The notes: generated by a model not told the origin, from the letters alone. DNA of 33,006 nt from Bacteroides sp. CAG:144 (GCA_000434215.1 HF999675.1:9775-42780), one strand, 5' to 3'; shown: positions 8,880 through 18,574, counted from the stretch's first letter. Numbers and translations: made by a program.

Positions 8880-10418
8880 TTAATTTCCGAGGTTTGCATA
8901 AGCCGGATTCTGTACCAAATTGGGGTTGGCCTCCAATTCACTGGTGCTGATCGGCAAATACCACGAATAAGGGATATTTCTCTTCATCTTGGAACGTACC
9001 AAAGCGGCCGAAATCGATGTCAAGCCATTGGTACACTCATCGAGCAACAGATCCTGATAATTGGGATTATGCTCATAACGAAGACCGGTACGCAACAAAT
9101 CGTACCAATTTTTTCCTTCGGCGAAAAGTTCGACAGCACGCTCATCCAAAATAGCCGTTATCACGTCATATTCATTTCCGTACAGTGTTTCTTGCAACTC
9201 ATCGCTACCGGCACGGGTACGCACATCATTGAGAATATCTATCGCCCCACTGAAATCTTGTTGCAAAGCAAGAGCTTCGGCTTTCATCAGATAGACCTCG
9301 GCCAACCGGTAAATGATCCAGTTCTGATCATTTTCCAAGTCGTTTCTGACGGTCCCCTGCATATCAGAACCATAGTATTTCCACACCGTCGTATAATTAT
9401 AAGTTGTCGTAGTAGCGGGATAAGAACCTCCGGCTCCTCGTACATCGGTCGGAGCAAGCGAAGCAAGTCTCATGTAGCTGATAGCACTGGTATAGAAATA
9501 ACGTCCGTTTGCCGTAGATATTACGTCTTGTGTACCACCGAACCAGTTCATAAACGAGTTCGTCTGTGAAAGAGCATTGGAGAATTGCAATTCGAAAATA
9601 CTTTCGTTACTGTTTCCGGGATAGAAATTGGTAAACCATTCCGATCCGGCGATAAGACCTACACGGCCACTATTAATTACCGCATCACAAGCGTTGACGC
9701 AATTCTGCAAATAGGTCTGCGCATTGCTTGCATCGGAAGCGCTCAGCCACAGGTTCATATCGGCCAAGAGCGTGTAGATCGCCCAACGGGTAGCCCGTCC
9801 TTTGGTATCGACTTCTTCGGGGAAGAATTCCTTCGCATACTCGATATAGGGAGTAATGGCAGCTATTTCGGATCGGAGGATCTCATTTCCGTCGGTCTTG
9901 GGAAGCCAAAAATCGGCATCGTCATTGACATACGGTTCGGTAACGTAAGGCACATCGCGGAAAGTACGCACAAGCGTAAAATAACAGAATGCGCGCAAGA
10001 AATAGGCTTCGGCCAATATAGAGCGCATTTCTCCGTCATTGAACGATGCGTCTTTCTCTACCACGGTAGGAGCATACTTGATCACCGAGTTGGCCATACC
10101 TATGACATTGTACATGTCTTCCCATTTGCAAAGCGAGTTACTGGGTAGGATATTTCCGTTACGGATATCGTATGCGCTACCCTCAATGATGCCGAGCCCG
10201 TTGCCCCGCATTTCTCCCCAATAGACAAACGTCTTGTTGGTAATCGCTTTGCGCATATTCAGATATGCAGTTCCCAAGACGGCCTCTACTTCGCCCGCAT
10301 TTTGCCAGTAATTGGTGGTATTCTGCTTACCGGCCGGGTCGATATTCATCCAGTCTTCACACGACACGGCCGAGAAAGAAAGGACGAATGCAAGTAAATA
10401 TATATATGTCTTCTTCAT
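8880..10418 (-). CDS. SusD/RagB-family outer-membrane glycan-binding lipoprotein
   Basis: 512 residues. MKKTYIYLLAFVLSFSAVS then C gives a lipoprotein signal followed by EDW, an acidic surface-export context. NIDPAGKQNTTNYWQNAGEV, AEAYFLRAFCYFTLVRTFRD (about 137-156) and IIYRLAEVYLMKAEALALQQ with the later ERAVELFAEGKNWYDLLRTG are textbook SusD/RagB landmarks. The C-terminus YSWYLPISTSELEANPNLVQ followed by NPAY is also canonical. It starts 12 bp after its susC partner ends and precedes a FAS1 gene by 19 bp. It would form the surface lid of the transporter and bind oligosaccharide. It is clearly not a recent copy of the SusD at the other end of the operon, since the two share little sequence, so different ligands are plausible. 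Confidence 0.96.
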   Translation of the reverse strand: MKKTYIYLLAFVLSFSAVSCEDWMNIDPAGKQNTTNYWQNAGEVEAVLGTAYLNMRKAITNKTFVYWGEMRGNGLGIIEGSAYDIRNGNILPSNSLCKWEDMYNVIGMANSVIKYAPTVVEKDASFNDGEMRSILAEAYFLRAFCYFTLVRTFRDVPYVTEPYVNDDADFWLPKTDGNEILRSEIAAITPYIEYAKEFFPEEVDTKGRATRWAIYTLLADMNLWLSASDASNAQTYLQNCVNACDAVINSGRVGLIAGSEWFTNFYPGNSNESIFELQFSNALSQTNSFMNWFGGTQDVISTANGRYFYTSAISYMRLASLAPTDVRGAGGSYPATTTTYNYTTVWKYYGSDMQGTVRNDLENDQNWIIYRLAEVYLMKAEALALQQDFSGAIDILNDVRTRAGSDELQETLYGNEYDVITAILDERAVELFAEGKNWYDLLRTGLRYEHNPNYQDLLLDECTNGLTSISAALVRSKMKRNIPYSWYLPISTSELEANPNLVQNPAYANLGN

Positions 10419-10430
10419 ATCGGTAAATTA

Positions 10431-13400
10431 TTAGAATCGAAGGTTAATACCAAATTTCACACGAATAGGCTTGGGCGTAGACGCGCCGTCGACAGCCAAA
10501 CGAACGATTCCGCTATCGTCCATCTTCTTTTCGCTGACCTCGGGATCTTGTCCTGAGTACTTGGTGAAAGTAAGCAAGTCATAAGCCGTCAAGTAAAGGT
10601 CGAATGCCGTGAGGTGCATTTTCTTCGTAAGATTTTTCGGGAACGAATATTTCAATGTTATCGTTTTCATACGCAAGAACGATGCATCTTCGATATAACG
10701 GTCGGAACCCAACGAGTTATAACCTCTGCCATAAAGAGCACGCGGCATATCGGTAACATCACCCTCGTTTCTCCAACGACGCAAAGTAGCGGTACTTTGA
10801 TTGCTTTTTCCTCTCATCATCTCGGAGTTGAGACGAGTCTGGTTGAATACTTTCTGGCCGACACGACCCTGGAAGTTGGCCGAAAGCTGCCAGTTCTTAT
10901 AAGAAAGACGGAAGTTGAAACCACCGATAATCTTCGGGCTGTAATTACCGAGATACACAATATCGTTGGCATCGATCACACCGTCGCCGTTGATATCTTC
11001 ATACTTGGCATCACCGGGGTAAACCTTTTCGGTACCATTCTGCACGACAACAGGTTTTCCGTTGATGTCGTTGATTATGTTACCGTTGAGATCGCGCGCA
11101 TAGGTATCTTCGGTATTTTGATACACGCCTTTATAGCGATAACCGTAGAAAGATCCCAGCGGATTACCCGACATGATAAGGTATGCGTACTTTCCATTGT
11201 CGAACTCGTAGTTTTCCATATCGAGGTTCGAGGGGAATTCGTTTACCTTGTTTTCATTCTGAGAAATGTTGAACGAGAAAGTAAAACGCCAATCTTTGGT
11301 CTTTACAATATCGTTGAGGTCGATACGGAACTCCCAACCGCGGTTGGTCATTTTACCGGAGTTGAACCAAGCGATATTGCTAAAACCGGTAGAAGTCGGG
11401 AGTTTCATTTTTTTCTGCAACATATTATTGGTTACGTTCTTATAAAGATCGACGGTGAAAAGTATACGGTCATTGAGGATACCGAGGTCGATACCGGCAT
11501 TCCATTTGTCGACAACCTCCCAATCGATGTTGTCCAACTGAATGGAAGAAGGATAAATCGACGGCATATCGAGATAACCCGATGAGTTGGCACTGAACGT
11601 TCCCACATAAGGTGATACGCCCGAAGGAGCGTTACCGGTCTGTCCCCAGCTCACACGCAGTTTCGCCAGAGAGATAACTTCCTGATTCATCATAAAAGGT
11701 TCGTCGCCGAGCTGCCAACCGATACCGAATGTCGGGAACATTCCCCAACGGGTATGACTGGGAAGCGCCGAAGAACCTTCGACCTGGAAGGTTGCATTGA
11801 ACATATAGCGGTCGAAAAGGTTATATTGGGCAGAGAAGTTGGAGAACATACTGCGCGTAGTAGACTCACCGCTGCTAAGGTCTACGATATAACCGCCCGT
11901 CGAAGGATCGGAGAGGTAATAAGATGCGTTACCGGCTGTTTGCGCTCCGTAGTTGGTCGCCGTCGTCTGCTCGATTTGCAAGAATCCCGAAGCCACGATG
12001 TTATGTATATCATTGAAAGTCTGGTTATACACCAAGCGGTTCTCGGTATAGAGATAAAGCTGCTCGTTCGACGCATCGGAACTGCGGTTGTACCAGTCAT
12101 TGGCCAAATTGGGATCGCTCGTGCTGATCCAGGGCACACCGCTTACCTCATTAGGAAGATACTTTTTCGTACGTTTGCTGTCGGCGGTAAGAGCTACCGT
12201 ACCGTAATAATTCAACACCGGCAATATCTGGTAGTGGAGCTGGAAACTGAGACGGGTAGAATACGAGTCGAGTCGGTTTACCGCTTCATTGACCATAGCG
12301 ACCGGGTTGTAGTTGCGATTATCGATAAAGGTCTCACCGAAATCTTCATACGGAGAGAAATAGGTATTGGTACGAGCCGACCCGTCGGCCGTCATGAAGT
12401 AAGGACTTTCCTGAGGCATCTTATTGATGGCCATACCACGCGGATTGGAGGGTTCTTTACCGTTAACTTTTTCCGACCAGTTGGAATTACGGATATTGTA
12501 GGTGAACGAGAACTCCGAAGTGATATCCAATTTCTTGGAGAAACGGTAGTTCATATTGAAACGGGTCGAGAAACGTTGCACGTCGGCACCGATCGTCGTA
12601 CCGTTTTCTTTCAGATAACCCAAAGAGAGACGATAGGTAGCCTTGTCGCCACCACCCGACATAGAGAACGAATTATCGACCGTGTAACCGATACGCGATA
12701 CTTCATCGAGCCAGTCGGTATCGACATTGTATTCGTTGAAGAGCAACGACTGGGGATTGAAGTTGATCTCATCGCTATTCAAAAGATCCAAATATGTTTG
12801 AGCATTACTGCTCGAATAACCTAAATCATTGATCGAGTTCCAAAGGGCATCTTGCATCAACGAGACATATTGCGCCGCATTCAAGAGCGGGTAGGTATTC
12901 GCCTCTTTTTTCACCTCGGCACTGGTATTGAAAGTGAAAGAGATTTTACCCTTAGCACCTTTTTTGGTATTGATGACCAATACACCATTGGCACCCTTGG
13001 TACCCCACATGGCCGTAGCCTGAGCATCTTTCAATACCTCGATCGACTCGATGTCGGCCGGGGATATATCGAGCAACTGGGAATAATCATCGGTCGAAGC
13101 CGAAGCAAAATCGAAATCGTCATCGATACTTACCGGGAACGGAACGCCATTGACAACGATCAAAGGATCGACGTTACCGTTGAGAGACTGCGTACCACGA
13201 ATACGAATGGTACTGTTGGAACCGGGGTCGGCTCCGGTAACGATGTCGACATTGGAAAGGGCTCCTTGCAAGGCCTCGGCCACCGAGGTAACAGGAGCGG
13301 TTTCGAGACCCTCCATGCTCATACGTTGCACGGCACCGAGTTCTTCACGGGGGGTAAGACCCATTTGGTTTCTCTCCACCCGTTTAGCCGAAACGCTGAC

Positions 13401-13730
13401 TTCGTCGAGTTCGTGGCTATCTTCGGAAAGGGATGCATTCAAGACCTTTTGTCCGGTATATTTTACGGTATAGCTCTGCATACCGATAAACGAGAAATTA
13501 ATTACGAGATTTTGCTCGTCGGGTATTTTGATACGGTACTCGCCGTTGGCATCGACAAGCACGCTGGCCAAAGTACGTTCATCTTTGTTCTGCACAAAAA
13601 CGCTGGCTCCGGCAAGAGGTTCGCCTGAGGCTTTCTCCAATACCTTACCGGTCAAAACCGTTTGCGCCGCCATAGCCTGAGAGACAACAAAAGCGACCAA
13701 CAACAGGTATATTTTCCGTGTTATTTTCAT
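10431..13730 (-). CDS. SusC-family TonB-dependent outer-membrane transporter, intact
   Basis: 1099 residues. The signal peptide ends near AMAAQ. Next is a carboxypeptidase-regulatory-like domain (about 24-105, LTGKVLEKASGEPLAGASVF), then a linker with LDEVSVSAKRV. The plug domain (about 120-260) has TIRIRGTQSLNGNVDPLIVV, IESIEVLKDAQATAMWGTKG and ANGVLVINTKKG. The barrel ends with PKPIRVKFGINLRF, a proper terminal beta-signal. The region PRALYGRGYNSLGSDRYIED near the end matches the part that is broken in the other susC of this operon. It would import oligosaccharides with TonB energy. It lies 25 bp after a FAS1 gene and 12 bp before its susD partner. Confidence 0.97.
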   Translation of the reverse strand: MKITRKIYLLLVAFVVSQAMAAQTVLTGKVLEKASGEPLAGASVFVQNKDERTLASVLVDANGEYRIKIPDEQNLVINFSFIGMQSYTVKYTGQKVLNASLSEDSHELDEVSVSAKRVERNQMGLTPREELGAVQRMSMEGLETAPVTSVAEALQGALSNVDIVTGADPGSNSTIRIRGTQSLNGNVDPLIVVNGVPFPVSIDDDFDFASASTDDYSQLLDISPADIESIEVLKDAQATAMWGTKGANGVLVINTKKGAKGKISFTFNTSAEVKKEANTYPLLNAAQYVSLMQDALWNSINDLGYSSSNAQTYLDLLNSDEINFNPQSLLFNEYNVDTDWLDEVSRIGYTVDNSFSMSGGGDKATYRLSLGYLKENGTTIGADVQRFSTRFNMNYRFSKKLDITSEFSFTYNIRNSNWSEKVNGKEPSNPRGMAINKMPQESPYFMTADGSARTNTYFSPYEDFGETFIDNRNYNPVAMVNEAVNRLDSYSTRLSFQLHYQILPVLNYYGTVALTADSKRTKKYLPNEVSGVPWISTSDPNLANDWYNRSSDASNEQLYLYTENRLVYNQTFNDIHNIVASGFLQIEQTTATNYGAQTAGNASYYLSDPSTGGYIVDLSSGESTTRSMFSNFSAQYNLFDRYMFNATFQVEGSSALPSHTRWGMFPTFGIGWQLGDEPFMMNQEVISLAKLRVSWGQTGNAPSGVSPYVGTFSANSSGYLDMPSIYPSSIQLDNIDWEVVDKWNAGIDLGILNDRILFTVDLYKNVTNNMLQKKMKLPTSTGFSNIAWFNSGKMTNRGWEFRIDLNDIVKTKDWRFTFSFNISQNENKVNEFPSNLDMENYEFDNGKYAYLIMSGNPLGSFYGYRYKGVYQNTEDTYARDLNGNIINDINGKPVVVQNGTEKVYPGDAKYEDINGDGVIDANDIVYLGNYSPKIIGGFNFRLSYKNWQLSANFQGRVGQKVFNQTRLNSEMMRGKSNQSTATLRRWRNEGDVTDMPRALYGRGYNSLGSDRYIEDASFLRMKTITLKYSFPKNLTKKMHLTAFDLYLTAYDLLTFTKYSGQDPEVSEKKMDDSGIVRLAVDGASTPKPIRVKFGINLRF

Positions 13731-13755
13731 AGCGTGTATTTACTTGTTTATTATT

Positions 13756-16206
13756 TTATTGCACAGTAGAAGTATTATCGTCGCCGAAATCGAGATAACT
13801 ATCGATTATATATACGGCGCAATCGGCATAGATATAGGGGAAAGAATTGACGACTTTCACTTTCCGGCCTTTGCTATCGGTAAGTTGCAAGTGCGTACCC
13901 ATATCATCGAGCTGTATCGAAGTATACTCTCCCTCGGTATTGGTTTTGGTCTTGAACGTGTACAACGTACGGGTTCCCATACCGTCGCCGGGGAAAGGAT
14001 AGTCGATGAGACGGCTGCGCTCTACCGAAACGAAAAGATTGGGCATATAACGGCTGAAAAGGTTATTACGTCCGTTTGTAATGATACGGTCGGCCCAAGC
14101 ATCTACAACAGCCTGATTGGAAAGAGCAAAAACGATATATCGAGGTACCGTCGTACCGCCACCGTCATGGGCTTTTATCGTTTCGTATACTTGAAGGCGA
14201 CCCGTCGAATCGTTGAGAGAGCCGGCAATACCGGTCTGGTAAAAGTTACGTGTACCGGCAGTGGTTTCCAAAAATTCCCACGGAATTTGAGACTGATTGG
14301 GAGAAATTTCTTCAAAAGATCTCTCTTCGGGCATAAGAGCCGTTGCCGATTTTTCTCCGTCAAGAGAGAAGACACGACCGTTGCGCACCTCGGGCAAATC
14401 GGAGGTCATCTCGGTAATGGTTATCATGTCGTTATTGTCTTGGGCTCCTTGAAAACCGTAATGCGAATTATATTTCGCCGTAGAGAAAATGCTGTCGCCT
14501 TTTTGATAGAGATAGTTGAACGTACTGTATGTCGTACGATAAATTTTCTCATCGCTACCGGCCACTTCGATCATATTATCGCATACCTGACTGCGGACAA
14601 TACGGGCAGAAGCTGCCATTCCGAGCGACACGGTTGCTTCTCCGTCGGAATAGGTAATGTCTTCATATCCGTACTTATTGGGTTGAGCATTTTCATAAAT
14701 CAATGTTTCGGAATTACCATCACCCACTTGTGTATTTTTCAGCATATCATCAGAAGGATAGAATGCGTAGAAAGTCTGCGTCTCAGCCGTGTAAAGATCG
14801 AGAACACCCGAACGCGCCATCAGCAAGAGGAACATATTGTACTTGGGATTCATGAACGCCGGTGCCGTAACATAAGAAAAATACTTAGGCACTGAAATCA
14901 AACTGTTCACACCATACAAAGTACCATTGGAACAAAACGCTTTCGTAACCACATCAGATGCAGGATCAATGGTTATAGGGGTATAACTTACCGCCGTTAC
15001 TGCATTTCCTTTGGAAATTTCACTGGGAAGCAGCGGCCCTGCCGATGCCCAAAGTCTGTGCGTGCCAACTTGCTCGCCCATCAAAGCAAGCAGAGGGGTA
15101 AACTTGATCGAATCCCAATTATTCACTCCGTAATAAGGCTCCCAATAAGTCGTATAGAAAGACTCCATTGCCTGATTGCTCGGAGCAAATACAGTAAGGG
15201 TATTAGAAGATAACGGGCCCAAAAGCGTAGCTTCCATATCGGAAGTCGACTCTCCTGAACTAATAGTAAGAGAAGTCCTTTCATAGGCGATGGAAGGAAG
15301 ACCGGTCGACTGATAGAGGAATGCCGAGTCGCGATTGTTATAATTCAACGACAAATACTCATTATAAGTAAGATCTTTGAAGCGGTCATACGCGTGTGCA
15401 AAAGTCGAGAAGTTGTCGTCGGCAGCAATGGTCTGATAAATAGTTTTGAGAGGCTCTACAACATCGTCGAGAACATACAGATAACCGTTATCGGTAATAA
15501 TACTGTACTCTTTTACTCCTGCATTAGATACTCTGAAATAAGGTTCGTTGCCTGCAACCCAATTATCGCCTTGCCACAAGTCCGAACCATAGGAATCATA
15601 GAAATAATTATAGTTCACCGCACCGGTAGATCCGCTCGAACCGTGATTGTTGTACCAACCGTAAAGATTGGGAGTAAAGACGGGTATGTACTTCTCTTGA
15701 TGAAGCACTTCTACTTCTTTACCTTTCGACGGGTCTTCGATCATCTCGTTCGCATCACGGCTACGGGTACGATACTTGAAATAAAGTCCCACATAATCGT
15801 CATCGGCCGTTGTTCCTTCGGGACGATACTCCATGAAACGATCGGCATTGAAACTGTAATAAAGCAAATGATAGGTAACCATATTGCTCAACTCTGCGTC
15901 AGGCACGTCATTGACCGAGCTGTAACCATGACGAGCAAAATACTTTTGGAATGCTTCGTCATCGGGAGCAAAAATCGTTGCGAGACCTTTCCCGCGTACC
16001 AAATCTTCATAACCCACTTTTTGAACAGCAGCCAGGAAGTTGGTGAAATTGCCTCGACTTTCCAAATAATCCCACGCATTTCCCACCGAAACAGATGTTG
16101 CATGACGATCATTGTCGTAATACTTGTCCATTTCATTACAGGAAAGGAAGAATAACAGAAAGGCAGAGGCTAAAAGACTAGTCCATTTTTTCATAATACT
16201 TCGCAT
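13756..16206 (-). CDS. Large FAS1 (fasciclin) domain lipoprotein, 816 aa
   Basis: The lipoprotein signal is MRSIMKKWTSLLASAFLLFF then LSC, followed by NEMDKYYDND. MKKW (16194) is an equally good start. The first FAS1 domain (about 45-235) has NAWDYLESRGNFTNFLAAVQ, LATIFAPDDEAF, MVTYHLLYYSFN and NGYLYVLDDVVEPL. A second (about 240-450) has TLTVFAPSNQAMESF and NGTLYGVNSLISVP. Two further divergent units seem present, from FLLLMARSGVLDLYTAETQT with FYAFYPSDDML, and from WEFLETTAGTRNFYQTGIAG to CAVYIIDSYLDF. At 816 residues it is about 1.4 times the size of the two other FAS1 proteins in the operon. It precedes susC by 25 bp and follows the glycosidase-like gene by 47 bp. Function is inferred as surface glycan binding or scaffolding. 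Confidence 0.88.
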   Translation of the reverse strand: MRSIMKKWTSLLASAFLLFFLSCNEMDKYYDNDRHATSVSVGNAWDYLESRGNFTNFLAAVQKVGYEDLVRGKGLATIFAPDDEAFQKYFARHGYSSVNDVPDAELSNMVTYHLLYYSFNADRFMEYRPEGTTADDDYVGLYFKYRTRSRDANEMIEDPSKGKEVEVLHQEKYIPVFTPNLYGWYNNHGSSGSTGAVNYNYFYDSYGSDLWQGDNWVAGNEPYFRVSNAGVKEYSIITDNGYLYVLDDVVEPLKTIYQTIAADDNFSTFAHAYDRFKDLTYNEYLSLNYNNRDSAFLYQSTGLPSIAYERTSLTISSGESTSDMEATLLGPLSSNTLTVFAPSNQAMESFYTTYWEPYYGVNNWDSIKFTPLLALMGEQVGTHRLWASAGPLLPSEISKGNAVTAVSYTPITIDPASDVVTKAFCSNGTLYGVNSLISVPKYFSYVTAPAFMNPKYNMFLLLMARSGVLDLYTAETQTFYAFYPSDDMLKNTQVGDGNSETLIYENAQPNKYGYEDITYSDGEATVSLGMAASARIVRSQVCDNMIEVAGSDEKIYRTTYSTFNYLYQKGDSIFSTAKYNSHYGFQGAQDNNDMITITEMTSDLPEVRNGRVFSLDGEKSATALMPEERSFEEISPNQSQIPWEFLETTAGTRNFYQTGIAGSLNDSTGRLQVYETIKAHDGGGTTVPRYIVFALSNQAVVDAWADRIITNGRNNLFSRYMPNLFVSVERSRLIDYPFPGDGMGTRTLYTFKTKTNTEGEYTSIQLDDMGTHLQLTDSKGRKVKVVNSFPYIYADCAVYIIDSYLDFGDDNTSTVQ

Positions 16207-16253
16207 GTTTTTTCCGTATGTAGTTTAATTATCTCTCAAATCAAGAAAAAATG

Positions 16254-18410
16254 TTAGGGCATAGGTTGCAAACCTTCCCAACGCACATCCCAATTCCCGT
16301 CTTTGGGGAATCCGGGGTTCTCACCTTCGCTACCGTCCCAACCGGCACACATCATAGCGACCGAAGTAAGAAGGCCTCCGTTTCCGGGCAGATAAACGCG
16401 CAACCGGGCATCTTGGTAATTATGTCCATTGGGCAAATAAGTATTGGTGCGTTTATCCATAAGCAAGGCCCCTACGGCTTTTTCGGTGTCTCCCAGACGG
16501 GCAGCGTCCATTGCCGTCATAGCGAAATCCCAGCCCCAGGTTTTTCCCCAGTTCCAGTTATCCCATACCCAGTCGAGCGTATTCTGCATGATGTCTTCAC
16601 GCACCAACGGGCACTTGGGTAAAATACCGTAAGCACCGAGCACCGCCATGTGGTCGGAGGTAAAGCGTATATCCTTATATGTATCGGTAGCTGTCTCGGC
16701 TGCCAAATAGAGGCCGTCTTGGTAAGCCAACGGAGAAAGCTTATCGAGCATCTCGTCCCATTGAAGATTACGTTCCAACCCCAGACGTTCGCGCCATTTC
16801 TGCGCTACGCTGATGGCGTAATGCCAATAAGAAAGCTCAAAAGGAGGATTTACCGTATCGGCAGCACGCAATGTCTCTTGTGCAGGGATAGCGCCTTTGA
16901 GAACAAAGCGACCTTCGAGTTCGTCATAAGTAGCAAAAGAATACATAAATTCGGCCGTAGCAGCGACAAGGTCTTTATATTTGTCGAGAACTTCCTGACT
17001 GGGATTCGCCCGATACAACAACTCGGCCATATAAATGAAATGGGGCTGTTGCCAAATAAGGAACGAACCTACCTTAGAGGGAGCTTCGACTGCCGAAGGA
17101 TCGGTCATCTTCATCCAACGAGCTCCTTTGAATCCTTGACGCTCGGCAATGGCACAAGCCTTCACATAGGCCGAATCTTTATACCATGCAAGACTTTTTT
17201 CTAACAGTTCGGGACGTCCCCATAATGCAAAATGTACGGCATGCCACCAATGCATTTCGAGATGGAACTTACCAAACCATGTATTATAGGTAAGACCCGA
17301 TTCCTGAGGAGGAACCGACCCGGCACATTGTATAGCCATGAGATATTGCGAAAGAACGACACGACGTTCCAACTCTTTGGCACGGGGATCTTTGCAATGC
17401 GAGAAATCGATAACACCACCCCTCGACCAGAAATTGTTCCAATAACGGGTGGCACTGGCAAGGACAGTCTCAAACGAAGAATTTTCACCAGCCGGTTCTC
17501 CCGGGGTGAAAGCACATGTAAACGACAAAGTATCGCCCGACTGCGGAGTCAACACATAATAATGGGCTTCTTTTTCGGTCAATTTGGCATCTCCTTCCCA
17601 GCAAAGACGCACGTAATAGGTCGTCTCATCGAGCTGGCGTTTAAAGGTTGCCGAATGTGCATCTTCGGCCACGATGGTCGTTTTATGTTTATCGGGCTTC
17701 GTCCAGTCGCAGGCATCGTCGGCATGTTTTCCAGTAGGATACGGGAAACGCAATTTTATCCCAACTTGTCCCGTCGCAAGCAACGGAGAAACAACCTGTG
17801 CACCGATTTCATCATGGAGACTATCGCAAGCAGTAACAACGGAAACCGGCTGGCCGTCGACACCGAAACGGCTGACTATCTGGCCGTCCCACAAATCGAG
17901 TTCCTGATCGATACCCGACAACTCATCGATTTTTACGGGAGATCCGTTTTTATGCGTCAACTCCAAACCGACAGCGCCCAAATGAAGACGATGCGGATTC
18001 ACCCGATACCAGTTGGCGGCTTCCCGGGGGCGACCGGCTTCATTAAACTGCACGGCATAAAGTTCTTCATGTCCGCGACCGAAATCATACGATTTCAGGG
18101 TCTCCTCAAAGCGATAATTTTCGGGATTGGCAAACGAATGCCACCCCCATTGGGACTGCGTTCCCAGAGGCACGCCGGCACTATATGATTCGGGATAAGT
18201 CTGTAACCCGGTTACATCGACGGTGTAAGCAAATTCGCCATTACCTACCGAAAGGGAGGCTAATTCATTGAATTCGGTATTCTTCGGGTGATTTCTCTGT
18301 ACGACCTGTTCTCTGTCGATCGGCTCGTTTTTGCCGCTCTCACAAGAGGAGAAAAAAAGGCACACAGAAAGAACTAAGCACAAAAATAGCATTCTTTTCA
18401 TGGTATACAT
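16254..18410 (-). CDS. Six-hairpin glycosidase-like lipoprotein, 718 aa, family uncertain
   Basis: Translation may start at MYT (18410) or more likely MKRM (18401), since a -7 element lies only 13 bp upstream of the first ATG. The signal ends in lipobox FFSSC (Cys23), followed by ESGKNEP. Residues 47-310 are beta-rich (FNELASLSVGNGEFAYTVDV), as in the N-terminal super-sandwich of GH65/GH95-like enzymes. Residues 320-718 are helical, with NTWFGKFHLEMHWWH (376-390) and FELSYWHYAI (524-533). The latter is placed like the general-acid glutamate segment of GH65 enzymes, so Glu525 is a candidate catalytic acid. I cannot name the family. It heads the SusC/SusD operon after a 373-bp gap, so it is probably a surface or periplasmic enzyme acting on the same pectic glycan. 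Confidence 0.75.
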   Translation of the reverse strand: MYTMKRMLFLCLVLSVCLFFSSCESGKNEPIDREQVVQRNHPKNTEFNELASLSVGNGEFAYTVDVTGLQTYPESYSAGVPLGTQSQWGWHSFANPENYRFEETLKSYDFGRGHEELYAVQFNEAGRPREAANWYRVNPHRLHLGAVGLELTHKNGSPVKIDELSGIDQELDLWDGQIVSRFGVDGQPVSVVTACDSLHDEIGAQVVSPLLATGQVGIKLRFPYPTGKHADDACDWTKPDKHKTTIVAEDAHSATFKRQLDETTYYVRLCWEGDAKLTEKEAHYYVLTPQSGDTLSFTCAFTPGEPAGENSSFETVLASATRYWNNFWSRGGVIDFSHCKDPRAKELERRVVLSQYLMAIQCAGSVPPQESGLTYNTWFGKFHLEMHWWHAVHFALWGRPELLEKSLAWYKDSAYVKACAIAERQGFKGARWMKMTDPSAVEAPSKVGSFLIWQQPHFIYMAELLYRANPSQEVLDKYKDLVAATAEFMYSFATYDELEGRFVLKGAIPAQETLRAADTVNPPFELSYWHYAISVAQKWRERLGLERNLQWDEMLDKLSPLAYQDGLYLAAETATDTYKDIRFTSDHMAVLGAYGILPKCPLVREDIMQNTLDWVWDNWNWGKTWGWDFAMTAMDAARLGDTEKAVGALLMDKRTNTYLPNGHNYQDARLRVYLPGNGGLLTSVAMMCAGWDGSEGENPGFPKDGNWDVRWEGLQPMP

Positions 18411-18423
18411 CTGTTTATCTTTA

Positions 18424-18431
18424 CAAAGATA
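18424..18431 (-). promoter_or_regulatory. Candidate -7 promoter element for the SusC/SusD-FAS1 operon
   Basis: TATCTTTG on the coding strand fits the Bacteroidales -7 consensus TAnnTTTG. It predicts a transcript start near 18417, only about 16 nt before the ATG at 18401. I see no convincing -33 TTTG. Confidence 0.5.
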
Positions 18432-18526
18432 GAGCCTATTTCATGCGAGCATACTGCGTAAAATGACCCTATTACTCATTATTTTGTCTTTTAAGTATTA
18501 TAAATCAGCACATAAGAATTTTCACG

Positions 18527-18574
18527 GGGCAAAAATAGAGGTGAAAAGAGTTTTCAAAGCTCTATATTTTGCCC
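18527..18574. promoter_or_regulatory. Spaced inverted repeat, candidate operator or leader hairpin
   Basis: The left arm GGGCAAAAATAGAG (18527-18540) and right arm CTCTATATTTTGCCC (18560-18574) are complementary apart from one extra base, around a 19-bp spacer. The spacer overlaps a second weak dyad (GAGTTTTCAAAGCTC). It is about 95 bp upstream of the putative -7 element, a reasonable position for an activator site. Confidence 0.45.

Noticed and set aside
13744..14895. Plus-strand open frame of 383 codons antisense to the large FAS1 gene
   Set aside because: Its composition is that of a reverse-strand shadow, and the minus-strand frame has clear signal peptide and FAS1 motifs.
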